From positions 1 to 42,279 of the forward strand of contig LFLB01000037.1 of assembly GCA_001543005.1 (NCBI GenBank): a stretch of 42,279 nucleotides of DNA, read 5' to 3'. The stretch comes from Candidatus Spongiihabitans thiooxidans. Lineage in GTDB: Bacteria > Pseudomonadota > Gammaproteobacteria > Arenicellales > Poriferihabitantaceae. Made by a program: the position numbers and the translations under genes. The notes under the pieces are model-generated. The model made no database searches. It saw nothing but the letters and a program-made list of their open reading frames with translations, and was not told the DNA's origin. This document shows, piece after piece, positions 7,937 through 17,394 of this stretch; within the stretch, counting starts at the first letter, position 1; each line of letters opens with the position of its first letter.

Positions 7937-8821
7937 TTACGAATACTCGGTAATATCGTTCAAAGCTCGGGCTACCACACAGTTTAAATGCGATGGCAAC
8001 TGACGGCGAATTTCGCTGGCTTTGCCTTTGGAGTCACAGCGTAGATAAACAGAGGATCCGCTGCCGTTCATTTTCGCATCCCCATAATTTCCCAAGGTTT
8101 TGAGTGCTTGATCCACTTCGGGGTGGAGTAATCGGGTGATCGGTTCAAGATCATTGATGGTATTTCCGTTTTGCATGGCTTTTTTCGTCATGGCTTTTTC
8201 AGCGATGGCTTTTTTGGTTATCGATGGGCGATTGCGCTGAAGGTCAGGGTGGGAGAACACAGCCGAGGTTGAAACGGCCACTGATGGAACACAAATACAA
8301 TACCAATGTTGCTGCGGCTCGAAGCGTTCAAACGTATCACCAATACCCGTGGCCCAACACGATTTTCCATAGATGAATACCGGCACATCGGCACCGAGTT
8401 GAACGGCAAGTGGCAGCAAGTCATTGCGGGTCAAGCCTAAATTCCATAGTCGGTTTAACGCCAACAATGTTGTGGCGGCGTTTGAACTGCCGCCCCCCAT
8501 CCCAGACCCTGGCGGTATTTTTTTGGCTACGGTTATGCTTACGCCCGGCGTATTGCCTGACTGAAATTCTTTGCGAAGCAGTTCGGCAGCCTGAATGATT
8601 AAATCATTTTTTGGAAGCAAAAATTCATGTTCATCGTGCCGAACAATGTGGCTGTTTTTCAGGACCTCAAATTTCAATACATCGGCAAAATCAAGAAATT
8701 GAAAAACAGTTTCCAATAAGTGATAGCCATCGCTTCTCTGTCCGGTTATATGAAGAAACAGGTTGATTTTTGCTGGTGAGCGAATGACCAGAGAGTTGAA
8801 GTGTGTGCCTGATGTTGCCAT
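7937..8821 (-). CDS. ispE: 4-diphosphocytidyl-2-C-methyl-D-erythritol kinase
   Basis: This GHMP kinase of 294 residues phosphorylates CDP-methylerythritol in the non-mevalonate isoprenoid pathway. It shows SPAKINLFLHITGQRSDGYH near the N-terminus (the Lys and Asp region of the active site), then PPGSGMGGGSSNAAT as the ATP loop, LGADVPVF, and a C-terminal KMNGSGSSVY. Its length is slightly above the usual 280-290 because of a repeat-derived insert, TKKAIAEKAMTKKAM, between the two lobes. The start is seven bases after the lolB stop, with GGAG inside the last lolB codons, so the two are translationally linked. In Pseudomonas, prs follows ispE; here the ureohydrolase faces it instead. Confidence 0.93.
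   Translation of the reverse strand: MATSGTHFNSLVIRSPAKINLFLHITGQRSDGYHLLETVFQFLDFADVLKFEVLKNSHIVRHDEHEFLLPKNDLIIQAAELLRKEFQSGNTPGVSITVAKKIPPGSGMGGGSSNAATTLLALNRLWNLGLTRNDLLPLAVQLGADVPVFIYGKSCWATGIGDTFERFEPQQHWYCICVPSVAVSTSAVFSHPDLQRNRPSITKKAIAEKAMTKKAMQNGNTINDLEPITRLLHPEVDQALKTLGNYGDAKMNGSGSSVYLRCDSKGKASEIRRQLPSHLNCVVARALNDITEYS
8174..8218. repeat. 15-bp tandem repeat, three units, in ispE
   Basis: CATGGCTTTTTTCGT, CATGGCTTTTTCAGC and GATGGCTTTTTTGGT lie end to end. They encode three KKAM-like pentapeptides in a linker of IspE. The T tracts make slipped-strand change plausible, and whole-unit changes would keep the frame. Confidence 0.85.
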
Positions 8822-8828
8822 GACATTT

Positions 8829-9506
8829 TCACTCCCGCAGGTTGCCAGGTTGGTTGATAGCCGACCAACGTTTCAAAATCACCTTGACGCTCAATTGATC
8901 GCCAATATACTTTCCATGGTCGTCATAAAGTGCCATGCCCCCAGGCAATGACGTGACCGTGAGTTTGCGTGGCAAGGCTAAATTATTAACCGATCGATAT
9001 TCCTGATATTCGACCTGCCACATGCCCTGATTCAAGCTTTTCAGTCGTCCATATTGGTCAATGACAAGGTCCGTAGCATCGTCATCGGGTAATCCTCTGC
9101 ACCACATAATCAGTTCCGTAAAAGGAACCTGCCATCCTAATCGTTGATATAACACCTGATCCGCTGTCTCGCCTTCAATCACCGCGCCTTTAGTGTCTTT
9201 CAGGATTGCAGAATCGCTTGTTACCGAAATTTTTATGCGCCCCCCTCCGAAGGGGCCATAAAGTTCAATTTCCTGATGGTCATTCAGGTAAGACCATTTC
9301 AATGTGGCCGACCCGCCTTTGTTGCCCGTTTTAACGCCGATTTTCCCCTTGAGCGTCCAACTGGAAATATTTGAGTTATTTAATTTCTGCTGCTGCCAAA
9401 GTGCCAGCTGATCAGATTTTGTGGCAGACTGTTTTGGAATACTGGTTGCGCAGCCGGACATAACAACAATCGTGAAGACGATAAAAAATTGGTAATAAAA
9501 AGGCAT
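8829..9506 (-). CDS. lolB: Outer-membrane lipoprotein insertion protein LolB
   Basis: A lipoprotein signal (residues 1-19) ends in the lipobox VMSGC. The mature domain has the LolB pattern: WTLKGKIGVKTGNKGGSATLKWSYLND, ELYGPFGGGRIKI, WQVPFTELIMWCRGLP, and a C-terminal LPRKLTV plus KRW. LolB receives lipoproteins from LolA and inserts them into the outer membrane. Its length of 225 residues is slightly above normal (about 205). It sits between the TPR lipoprotein and ispE on the same strand, as in Pseudomonas. No strong ribosome binding site is visible before the ATG. Confidence 0.9.
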   Translation of the reverse strand: MPFYYQFFIVFTIVVMSGCATSIPKQSATKSDQLALWQQQKLNNSNISSWTLKGKIGVKTGNKGGSATLKWSYLNDHQEIELYGPFGGGRIKISVTSDSAILKDTKGAVIEGETADQVLYQRLGWQVPFTELIMWCRGLPDDDATDLVIDQYGRLKSLNQGMWQVEYQEYRSVNNLALPRKLTVTSLPGGMALYDDHGKYIGDQLSVKVILKRWSAINQPGNLRE

Positions 9507-9580
9507 TATCTACGGACTAACAACAAGGGTGTACTTTGAATATGTCAAAATTCCCGGGACCGAGCACAAGCAAAAATGGA

Positions 9581-11443
9581 TCAATTTAACTGTTGGGTGA
9601 TCTGTGCTGGATAATATCCGGGAGCAAAATAGGTCGATTGTTGTTGAGAAAATCGATCAATCGTATTTTTTAAAATTGAATTTTCCGGTCCCCACTCGGT
9701 TCCCTGTTGCCAAATTTTCATGGCTTCATCTTTATGGCCAGCAACCCAAAGCGCCTCGCCTAAATGCGCAGCAATTTCAGCATCTTGCCTTCCCTCCAAC
9801 GCTTCCCGCAAAAATTTTATCGCCTGTTCATTATGACCCAATCTGAAATGCACCCAGCCCATACTATCGAGAATAAAACTATTGTCAGGCAACAACTCAT
9901 TCGCTTTGGCGATTAAATCCATGGCTTCGTCCAGTCTGTCAGTTTTATCCGCCAAGGTATAACCCAACGCATTATAGGCACGAGCATTGTCGGGTTGTAG
10001 TTCAATTAATTTACGCATGTCTTGCTCATGCAGTTCCAACAATTCCATCTGAGCGGCAAGCAACCCCCGGCTGTACAATAAATTTGGATGTTCAGGAAAT
10101 TCTTTCAACCCCTCATCAAGCACCAATCTTGATCGATCCGACTGATTATGCTCCTTTAACAATACATCTTGTTCGAGAATAATTCGGACTCTCTGATCAT
10201 CGTTGATGGTATAAATTTGCTGCAAATGGTTTAAAGCGGAATCGATATCATCTCGTTGCACAATTACCCATGCCATTTTTACCTGAGCGTCCAGGTAATA
10301 TCTTTGCGACGAAACGCCGTGCAGATACAACGCAGCAGCAGAGTAATTCTTTAGTTCAAGCTCAATATCAGCCAGATAAATCCGGCTTTGATCCGTTTTT
10401 TGCCAGCTTCGACCGTTTTTTAGATTGAGTTCAAGGTATCGTTCCAGCGCTTTTTTGGATTCTTCCAACAAGTATTTATCCAGATAAATGACGCCCATTG
10501 TGAACAGGGTGTCGGCGGAATCAGGATTGAATACCAATATCTCTTTAAGGTGATCAAGCGCGCTATCAATGTCATCCTGTTGAATTAATAGTCGTGCGTA
10601 CTGTAATTTGAATTTTTCGTGTTTCGGGTTGGCTATTAGATAATTATCAGCGAAACTTGTCATGCTATCGAGGTCACGAGTGGATAATTCTGATAACTTG
10701 AGTGTGCCTGGAAATTCCCAATCCGGTTTGAGTTCGAGGGTTTTGTCCAGCAACCTGATAAATTCATCGGCATTTCCCAGCCTTGAAGCGAGCAGGGCTG
10801 CAGTCAACGTAAGTTGTTCATTGGCAGGATTTTTTTCGACGTATTTTATAAACTCTGGTAATACAGTTTTCTGATCCTGTGCGGACAGCAAAGCCGCAAT
10901 ATTCTGCAACACTACAGTATCAGGCAAAGTATTCTGAGCGGTTTGATTTTTTACCAAATCAATTAGCAAGGCTAAAGCATTCTGATGCTCGCCTAATTTA
11001 AACTGCGCTTTTGCCAGAGAAAGGATTATCCGGTAATTATCGGGGTGCAGACGATTAAAAAATTGAGCGAGCGATATCGCTTGTTGATACTGTTTAATGT
11101 CCATCGCAAATTGTATTGCTTCGGCAATAATTCGGCGATCTCTGGATAGGTAGGCTGCGCTTGAAATCGTTTCCAGCGCGACCATGGGTTGGTCTCTTTG
11201 GGAAGCGATTGACGCGACAAGCAAATCGTACAGCAGTTCAGCAGTGAGTTGAGATTGAGCTTTTGTTTCAGCTGCCGGCGTAGGTGCCTGATCAGGTGCT
11301 TGATCAGGTGCCTGGATTGAGCGATGTGCAAAGATTTCGACGGTCGGTGAATGCGATTGACAGGCACCAATGAACAGTAAAACGCTGGCACAAATTGTCA
11401 GTTTTGCCGGACTCCGCGATAAAAATTTAAAGGTAACGAGCAA
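9581..11443 (-). CDS. TPR-repeat lipoprotein
   Basis: This 620-residue protein has a lipoprotein signal with lipobox FIGAC (Cys28). A Pro/Gln-rich linker follows (QAPDQAPDQAPTP), then many tetratricopeptide repeats. Repeat motifs such as YNALGYTLADKTDRLDEAM and ILDSMGWVHFRLGHNEQAI are clear in the C-terminal third. The start is TTG at 11443, chosen because it gives a normal signal-peptide length. The protein should be an outer-membrane-anchored periplasmic scaffold; its partner is unknown. A TPR gene at exactly this place, between hemA and lolB, is found in Pseudomonas-like genomes, which supports the assignment. Confidence 0.85.
   Translation of the reverse strand: MLVTFKFLSRSPAKLTICASVLLFIGACQSHSPTVEIFAHRSIQAPDQAPDQAPTPAAETKAQSQLTAELLYDLLVASIASQRDQPMVALETISSAAYLSRDRRIIAEAIQFAMDIKQYQQAISLAQFFNRLHPDNYRIILSLAKAQFKLGEHQNALALLIDLVKNQTAQNTLPDTVVLQNIAALLSAQDQKTVLPEFIKYVEKNPANEQLTLTAALLASRLGNADEFIRLLDKTLELKPDWEFPGTLKLSELSTRDLDSMTSFADNYLIANPKHEKFKLQYARLLIQQDDIDSALDHLKEILVFNPDSADTLFTMGVIYLDKYLLEESKKALERYLELNLKNGRSWQKTDQSRIYLADIELELKNYSAAALYLHGVSSQRYYLDAQVKMAWVIVQRDDIDSALNHLQQIYTINDDQRVRIILEQDVLLKEHNQSDRSRLVLDEGLKEFPEHPNLLYSRGLLAAQMELLELHEQDMRKLIELQPDNARAYNALGYTLADKTDRLDEAMDLIAKANELLPDNSFILDSMGWVHFRLGHNEQAIKFLREALEGRQDAEIAAHLGEALWVAGHKDEAMKIWQQGTEWGPENSILKNTIDRFSQQQSTYFAPGYYPAQITQQLN
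11282..11317. repeat. 12-bp tandem repeat in TPR lipoprotein linker
   Basis: AGGTGCCTGATC, AGGTGCTTGATC and AGGTGCCTGGAT are contiguous. They encode APDQ repeats just after the lipidation site. The repeat is in frame. Confidence 0.85.
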
Positions 11444-11660
11444 GTTATACGCCGATTGATCGATAAAAGAACATAATCAAAGTCTACCAATATTTCCAGT
11501 CAGATTGCAGGGATTTTATTGTGATTATCACTATAATACAAAGCCCCAACGATAGATTCCTGAAACCTGTCCAAAATTTGATGCCCATGTCACAAAACAG
11601 ACAATGTATGCAGATGTTTTGGGTGCTTCGCTTCCTTTTTGCTAAGGTAGAATTCGCAAT
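11444..11660. promoter_or_regulatory. Divergent spacer, TPR lipoprotein / hemA
   Basis: This 217-base spacer contains TATAAT at 11532-11537. It is directly preceded by the perfect palindrome GTGATTATCAC (11521-11531), which could be an operator over the hemA promoter. The nearest -35-like box, TTGCAG (11505-11510), is 21 bases from TATAAT, which is too far for an ordinary promoter, so the call is tentative. Confidence 0.35.
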
Positions 11661-12908
11661 ATGCATATTTTAACGCTAGGCTTGAATCACCAGACCGCTT
11701 CCATAGAAGTGCGCGAAAAGGCAGTGTTTGGCCCGGATTCCATCCACCAGGCTTTAGCAGATCTGACCCAATCTGCGGGAGCGGCGGAAGCAACCATATT
11801 ATCCACCTGCAATAGAACGGAAATCTATTGTGGCCAGGAAAACGATGATAAAACACGTATTCTGGCATGGTTGTCTGAATACAGCGGCCTCAATCAGAGC
11901 GATTTGAACAAAAGCATCTATCACTACCCCAATGAAGCCGCAGTGAAACATGCGTTTCGGGTTGCTTCGGGGTTGGATTCACTGGTGTTGGGTGAACCTC
12001 AAATTCTGGGTCAAATGAAGGATGCCTTTCTAACGGCATCGAGTATCGGTGCTACTGGAAAAGTGTTGAATCGATTGTTTCAGCATACTTTTAATGTCGC
12101 CAAGCAGGTACGAACCGATACGGCTATTGGTGTCAATGCGGTGTCGGTGGCTTATTCCGGAGTAAACCTGGCCAAGCGAATATTCACCCGGCTTTCGGAG
12201 CAGACGGTATTGTTGATTGGCGCAGGAGAAACCATTGAGTTAGTAGCCAGACACCTGAAACAGAATAAAGTGAAGCATATCATCATCGCTAATCGCTCTA
12301 TAGGTAAGGCACAAACTTTGGCAAAAGAAGCAGGCAGCGAAGCCATTACCCTGGCCCAAATTCCTGAGCGATTGCAGCACGCTGATATTGTGGTTACCTC
12401 AACCGCCAGCACATTACCTATTTTAGGAAAAGGCGCCATTGAGGCCGCACTAAAAAAAAGAAAACACAGCCCAATGTTTATTCTCGATCTGGCAGTGCCA
12501 CGGGATGTCGAACCCGAAGTAAGTCAACTCAAAGACGTCTATTTATATACCATTGACGATTTGAAATCTGTGATTGATGAGAATCGGGAAGTTCGCTTGC
12601 GCGCGACTGAACAGGCGGAAAACATAATCGACTTTCAGGTCGTAAAGTTTATGCGCTGGATGCGCTCATTGGAATCGGTGCCCGCAATAAAATCTTTTAG
12701 GGAGGGGTTGAACGATTTAAAACAAGCGGAATTGGAGCGTGCGCTTAAAAAACTGGGAAATGGGGGGGATGCCGAAAAAGTTCTTAAGCAATTCGCCAGA
12801 GACTTGACCAACAAATTTGCACATCAACCCAGTCAGGTGCTTAAACAAGCGGATATCGAAGGCAATGCCAGTATTATCTCGGCCGCGCGAAAGTTATTTA
12901 ATTTCTAA
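11661..12908 (+). CDS. hemA: Glutamyl-tRNA reductase
   Basis: This NADPH-dependent enzyme converts glutamyl-tRNA to glutamate-1-semialdehyde, the first step of C5 haem synthesis. It has 415 residues, the normal length. The catalytic Cys50 lies in STCNRTE. LDSLVLGEPQILGQMKDAF is the tRNA/active-site signature. The Rossmann segment reads LLIGAGETIELVARHL, followed by IIANRS, and the C-terminal dimerisation helix begins RWMRS. It heads a hemA-prfA-prmC operon and diverges from the TPR-lolB-ispE genes. Confidence 0.95.
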   Translation: MHILTLGLNHQTASIEVREKAVFGPDSIHQALADLTQSAGAAEATILSTCNRTEIYCGQENDDKTRILAWLSEYSGLNQSDLNKSIYHYPNEAAVKHAFRVASGLDSLVLGEPQILGQMKDAFLTASSIGATGKVLNRLFQHTFNVAKQVRTDTAIGVNAVSVAYSGVNLAKRIFTRLSEQTVLLIGAGETIELVARHLKQNKVKHIIIANRSIGKAQTLAKEAGSEAITLAQIPERLQHADIVVTSTASTLPILGKGAIEAALKKRKHSPMFILDLAVPRDVEPEVSQLKDVYLYTIDDLKSVIDENREVRLRATEQAENIIDFQVVKFMRWMRSLESVPAIKSFREGLNDLKQAELERALKKLGNGGDAEKVLKQFARDLTNKFAHQPSQVLKQADIEGNASIISAARKLFNF

Positions 12909-12929
12909 CTTTTGTCAGGCGAAGCGAGG

Positions 12930-14015
12930 ATGAACTCATCTATTAAACAAAAATTGTTGCAGGTCGTTGACCGACACGAAGAGATCAATGTATTGTTGTC
13001 GGATTCCGGGATAATTTCCGATCAGGAAAATTTCAAAAAACTGTCTATCGAGTTATCAGAAATAATTCCCATCGTCGAGACTTTTAATCAACATCAGGCA
13101 CTGGCTCAGGAGTTTACCGAAACACGTGCCATGCTGGAGGATTCTGATAGTTCAATTCGAGCAATGGCGAAGGATGAATTGCCGGCCCTGGAGCGGTGTA
13201 TGCAGGAATGCGACAGCAATCTGCAAACATTGCTGTTGCCAAAAGATCCCAATGATGGTCGTAATATCTATCTTGAAATCCGTGCTGGAACCGGAGGTGA
13301 TGAGGCCGCGCTGTTCTCCGGGGATTTATTCAAGATGTACTATGCGTATGCCGAAAGCCGTCACTGGGAGGTAGAAGTGATGAGTAGCAACGAAGGCGAA
13401 CATGGCGGTTATAAAGCGATTATCAGCAGAATAGTCGGGGCTGGCGCGTATTCCCGATTAAAATTTGAATCAGGTGCTCACCGGGTGCAACGTGTTCCGG
13501 CAACTGAATCTCAGGGGCGCGTACACACTTCCGCGTGTACTGTCGCGGTTATGCCCGAAGCGGATAAAATGGATGAGATTGAAATCAACCCGGCCGATTT
13601 ACGAATAGATACATATCGCGCTTCAGGTGCGGGCGGGCAGCACGTAAACAAAACCGATTCTGCCATCCGCATCACCCATCTACCCACCGGGGCAGTCGTG
13701 GAATGTCAAGATCAAAGATCGCAACATAAGAATCGTGCGCGAGCGATGTCAGCACTAAAATCGAGATTGCTCGAAGCACAAATTCAACAGCAGCAGCAAG
13801 AACAGGCCAGTACTCGCAAATCGTTGGTTGGCAGCGGCGATCGTTCTGAACGGATTCGTACTTATAATTATCCACAAGGCAGGGTTACAGATCATCGGGT
13901 CAGTTTAACGCTGTACAAATTGGATGAAATCCTGGCGGGTAATGTCGATCAAATTATTGATCCATTGATAGCAGAGCATCAGGTGCAGTTGCTTGCCGAG
14001 TTAAATAACGCTTGA
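12930..14015 (+). CDS. prfA: Peptide chain release factor 1
   Basis: RF1 recognises UAA and UAG. It has 361 residues, the usual size. The anticodon-like PAT tripeptide is in RVPATESQG, and the catalytic GGQ is in [17 protein letters not shown]. The ATG at 12930 matches the conserved N-terminus ([15 protein letters not shown]); a TTG at 12912 would add six residues. It starts 21 bases after hemA. Confidence 0.95.
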   Translation: MNSSIKQKLLQVVDRHEEINVLLSDSGIISDQENFKKLSIELSEIIPIVETFNQHQALAQEFTETRAMLEDSDSSIRAMAKDELPALERCMQECDSNLQTLLLPKDPNDGRNIYLEIRAGTGGDEAALFSGDLFKMYYAYAESRHWEVEVMSSNEGEHGGYKAIISRIVGAGAYSRLKFESGAHRVQRVPATESQGRVHTSACTVAVMPEADKMDEIEINPADLRIDTYRASGAGGQHVNKTDSAIRITHLPTGAVVECQDQRSQHKNRARAMSALKSRLLEAQIQQQQQEQASTRKSLVGSGDRSERIRTYNYPQGRVTDHRVSLTLYKLDEILAGNVDQIIDPLIAEHQVQLLAELNNA

Positions 14016-14076
14016 AATTTGGCATAAATATTTATATGCGACCCAGGTACAAACCGCACTGCAAATCCGCTTTTAC

Positions 14077-14100
14077 AAGCATTTGACCAAGCATTTGACT
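14077..14100. repeat. 12-bp duplication across the prmC start
   Basis: AAGCATTTGACC (14077-14088) is followed by AAGCATTTGACT (14089-14100). Each copy contains an in-frame TTG, so the duplication gives prmC two possible start codons (14083 and 14095). Confidence 0.8.
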
Positions 14101-14928
14101 GTAAGCGAGTTGCTAACCTGGTCTAAAAAGCAGTTCTTCGGGATGGAGAATTGGCATATCGAATCCAGGATTTTGTTGGGTTATGTATTAGACCAGGATG
14201 CCGCCGGGTTGATTGCGCATGGAGACAGGAAATTGTCGGCCACGCAGATAGACAGTTATAAAAAAATAGCCGTCAAGCGGCAAAAGGGCATACCGGTTGC
14301 CTACTTAACCGGAATCAGAGAGTTCTGGTCGCTTCCAATCAGGGTAAATGATCGGGTTTTGATTCCCCGCCATGAAACCGAAACATTGGTTGAGCATGTA
14401 TTGGCACTGATGGATGGAAGTCCCGATGCCCGCATTTTGGAGCTGGGCACGGGCAGTGGGGCTATTGCCTTGGCGTTGGCATCAGAATTGCCTCATGCGC
14501 GTATATCTGCTACGGATAATTCAGTGCAAGCACTTGCGGTTGCGCGTGGGAATCAGAGGGCATTAGGATTTAACAATATTGAATTTTTGCAGGGCGATTG
14601 GTTTAAAAATCTGGGCGGTGAAAAATACCATCTGATTTGCTCGAATCCACCTTACCTATCCGCCGATGATAAGCACTTGCAGATTGGTGATGTGCGTTTC
14701 GAGCCCAGAGATGCCCTGGTTGCTGATGGAGGTGGCTATGCGGCAGTCAATCATATCGCCAGGCATGCTAAAACCTATCTTCGCTCAGGCGGCTGGATTG
14801 TGCTTGAACATGGATTCCAGCAAGCTCAGGGAGTTCGTAAGCGATTGTCGGATGAGGGTTATGGCGATATAACCACTGCTCAGGATTTGAGCGGTAACGA
14901 CCGGGTCACGGCGGCGCGATTGAATTAA
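14083..14928 (+). CDS. prmC: Release-factor glutamine methyltransferase
   Basis: This SAM-dependent enzyme methylates the GGQ glutamine of release factors. An N-terminal helical domain is followed by RVLIPRHETETLVE, the SAM motif ILELGTGSGAIALALA and the catalytic NPPY (in SNPPYLS). It has 281 residues, the family size. No ATG is available; the start is TTG at 14083 or, 12 bases on, TTG at 14095, both in a tandem duplication. No Shine-Dalgarno is evident. It follows prfA by 67 bases, the usual arrangement of enzyme and substrate. Confidence 0.92.
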   Translation: MTKHLTVSELLTWSKKQFFGMENWHIESRILLGYVLDQDAAGLIAHGDRKLSATQIDSYKKIAVKRQKGIPVAYLTGIREFWSLPIRVNDRVLIPRHETETLVEHVLALMDGSPDARILELGTGSGAIALALASELPHARISATDNSVQALAVARGNQRALGFNNIEFLQGDWFKNLGGEKYHLICSNPPYLSADDKHLQIGDVRFEPRDALVADGGGYAAVNHIARHAKTYLRSGGWIVLEHGFQQAQGVRKRLSDEGYGDITTAQDLSGNDRVTAARLN

Positions 14929-14972
14929 AGCAGCGCAGTGTACGGGAGATCCATGGCCGCCTGACTTTTGCG

Positions 14973-14993
14973 GGGATGACCAAGGGATGACCG
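14973..14993. repeat. 11-bp tandem duplication
   Basis: GGGATGACCAA (14973-14983) is followed by GGGATGACCG (from 14984). It lies between the convergent prmC and DUF1015 genes. The spacer holds no clear terminator. Confidence 0.6.
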
Positions 14994-15000
14994 CTACGGG

Positions 15001-16254
15001 TCACTTCAATCGGACAAATATACCGGACCTCGGTTTCGGATCGAAATAGGTTGATTTTGGCGGCATTAACAAATTCGCATCTGCGACATTCATCAACTGC
15101 TCAATTGAAGTGGCGTAACATGCGAAAACAACTTTCCAGCCCTCACTGCATTTTTGTTTAATGCCTTCATTACCGCTTACTCCAGCAATATAATCGAGCC
15201 GAGCATCCCCGCGCATGTCCGTAATGCCGAAGATCGGTTCTAAAATCAAATTTTGCAATAGGGTTACGTCCAATGAATTAACCGGGTCTGTTTGATCAAT
15301 ACATTCAGGTGTCACATTGAGTCGATACCAATTATTATTAATGTACATTCCAAATTCGCCATGTCTGGAGGCATCGAATGTGCTTTGACCGCTCAATTTT
15401 TTGACTGCAAAACATTCTCCCAACGCTTCAACTATCTGTGTTTCATTCAAGCCATTCAGATCTTTGACGCAGCGATGAAAAGGCAACAAGTTGAGTTGGT
15501 TATCCGGGAATAGTGCGACCAGCAGTTTATTATAGGGTTCGTCTCCATTGTTGCCATATTGTTCTCGCATAATTTCAGCATAACGCTGTCCAGACGCAGC
15601 ACGGTGGTGTCCGTCGGTCAGGTAGGTTATCTGAATTTTACTGAACAGGTCGGTCAATTTCTGTTGTTCGACCGAGTCCTCAATACGCCATACCCGCTGT
15701 TTGACAACTTGCTGTTGGAGTCCATCTTCGGAGACAAACTCAAGGTCAACGGGTTTTTGCATGAGTTGAGCGACATAATCGTCTATCGCATCGCTTTGCG
15801 AATAAGCCAGGCAAATCGGGCTGGACGAGACACCGACAACTTTTTGGTAGTGGGTCAATAAATCTTCTTTGTCGCTGCGGGTGTTTTCGTGTTTTCGTAC
15901 TAATCCTTTTTCGTACTCTTCAATACTCACTTCGCAGACCACACCAGTTTGCACATGCCCGCCGTTGCCTAACTGATACACAAACAAACAGGGTTGCCCA
16001 AGTTTTTCGTAAGAGCCGTCATCCAGCAGTTTGGCCAGATTCGCTTTATTGGACAACAGAAGTTGCGCTTGAGTAGGCTGCGCGTCGGCTGAAAAATCTT
16101 CCAGCAAGCGCATGGTATTTAAAAAATTTTGCGGATTTGACTCAGCGAATTGTCGACGTTGTTCTGGTGAAACTGAATCATATGCAGGTGAAACCACTTG
16201 TTTGGCTCGTGCGGCATTGACCAGATAACCATCAAATGCTGTGATTCTTGGCAT
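15001..16254 (-). CDS. DUF1015 family protein
   Basis: This protein of 417 residues belongs to the DUF1015 family by its overall pattern. The pattern is an N-terminal VVSPAYDSVSPEQR, then RKHENTRSDKEDLLTHY, ITYLTDGHHRAASGQRYAE, LLVALFPDNQLNLLPFHR, and a C-terminal MPPKSTYFDPKPRSGIFVR. The biochemical role is not established. It starts 13 bases after the serC stop; the start at 16254 is the first Met before the conserved N-terminus. DUF1015 genes are often beside serA/serC, which suggests a role linked to serine or phosphoserine metabolism; that is inference. Confidence 0.85.
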   Translation of the reverse strand: MPRITAFDGYLVNAARAKQVVSPAYDSVSPEQRRQFAESNPQNFLNTMRLLEDFSADAQPTQAQLLLSNKANLAKLLDDGSYEKLGQPCLFVYQLGNGGHVQTGVVCEVSIEEYEKGLVRKHENTRSDKEDLLTHYQKVVGVSSSPICLAYSQSDAIDDYVAQLMQKPVDLEFVSEDGLQQQVVKQRVWRIEDSVEQQKLTDLFSKIQITYLTDGHHRAASGQRYAEIMREQYGNNGDEPYNKLLVALFPDNQLNLLPFHRCVKDLNGLNETQIVEALGECFAVKKLSGQSTFDASRHGEFGMYINNNWYRLNVTPECIDQTDPVNSLDVTLLQNLILEPIFGITDMRGDARLDYIAGVSGNEGIKQKCSEGWKVVFACYATSIEQLMNVADANLLMPPKSTYFDPKPRSGIFVRLK

Positions 16255-16267
16255 ATCCGAAAAATAG

Positions 16268-17380
16268 TCAGCCGTTGTCTCTGGCGTTGTCGTTTCTAAA
16301 GGTAGCCATAAATTCAGCGAGAGCGTCGACGCTGCTTTTTGGCAGCGCGTTGTAGATACTTGCCCGACAGCCACCGACACTTCTATGGCCCTTTAAGTTT
16401 ATGAAGTTGGCTTGTGCGCTTTCGGATAGAAATTTTTGTTCCAATTGTTCGCTGGGTAGCCGGAAAACAATATTCATCTGCGAGCGGCAGGCAACATCCA
16501 CCGGGCAATGGTAATAACCGTCGCTATCATCAATGGCGTGATACAAGATCGCGGATTTTTCCGCTGCCAGAGTTTCCATCGCCGCCAGACCGCCTTGCTT
16601 TTTCATCCATTTCAAAACTTTGCCGAACATATAAATTGGAAATACCGGCGGTGTATTAAACATTGACTTATTGGATTCATGAATATCATATCTAAGATAT
16701 CGCCCGATATTTTTATTGGTATTCGCAAGAATAGATTTGCGAATGAAAACCACGGTCATACCGGCTGGCCCAAGGTTTTTCTGAGCGCCGCCATAAACCA
16801 GATCAAATTTTCCCCAAGGCAGAGGACGCGCCATATATTCGGACGACATATCGCCTATCAGGGGAACATCAACCTGCGGCCATTCGGGAAATCGAATACC
16901 GCCAATAGTTTCATTGGTAGTGATATGCAGATAACGGGTGTTGTCCTGCATTTCTAACTCGGCGGTTGCGGGCATTCGGGTATAGTTATTTTCCGCGCCG
17001 TCCCAAGCGGTGTAAATATCCCCATACTCTTTGGCATCGGTGATGGCGCCGTCGGCCCAGGCCCCGGAATTTACATAGGCGCCTTTTTGCCCATTGGACA
17101 GCAAATTCATCGGTACCATGGAGAATTGTAGCATTGCGCCGCCCTGCAAAAACAGTACGCTGAAATCATCGGGAACCTGAAATATTTCCATGGATAACGC
17201 CATCGCTTCATTGGCAACCGCATCGAAGTGTTTGCCGCGATGGCTCATTTCGATCAGGGACATTCCAGTACCCTGATAATCGACGAATTCTTGTTGAGCC
17301 TGTTCCAGAACTGACAAAGGCAGAGTGCAGGGTCCTGCGCTGAAATTATGTTTTCTGTGACTGTTTAAATTTGAACTCAT
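16268..17380 (-). CDS. serC: Phosphoserine aminotransferase
   Basis: This PLP enzyme (class V fold, 370 residues) turns 3-phosphohydroxypyruvate plus glutamate into phosphoserine and 2-oxoglutarate. It shows HNFSAGPCTLPLSVLEQAQ at the N-terminus, GTGMSLIEMSHRGK, FLQGGAMLQFSMVPMNLL, and the PLP lysine in YGGAQKNLGPAG. GHRSVGGCRASIYNA completes the pattern. It lies between serA and the DUF1015 gene, all leftward. The spacing to serA is 104 bases, filled largely by tandem repeats. Confidence 0.93.
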   Translation of the reverse strand: MSSNLNSHRKHNFSAGPCTLPLSVLEQAQQEFVDYQGTGMSLIEMSHRGKHFDAVANEAMALSMEIFQVPDDFSVLFLQGGAMLQFSMVPMNLLSNGQKGAYVNSGAWADGAITDAKEYGDIYTAWDGAENNYTRMPATAELEMQDNTRYLHITTNETIGGIRFPEWPQVDVPLIGDMSSEYMARPLPWGKFDLVYGGAQKNLGPAGMTVVFIRKSILANTNKNIGRYLRYDIHESNKSMFNTPPVFPIYMFGKVLKWMKKQGGLAAMETLAAEKSAILYHAIDDSDGYYHCPVDVACRSQMNIVFRLPSEQLEQKFLSESAQANFINLKGHRSVGGCRASIYNALPKSSVDALAEFMATFRNDNARDNG

Positions 17381-17394
17381 TTAACTTGCCCTAA

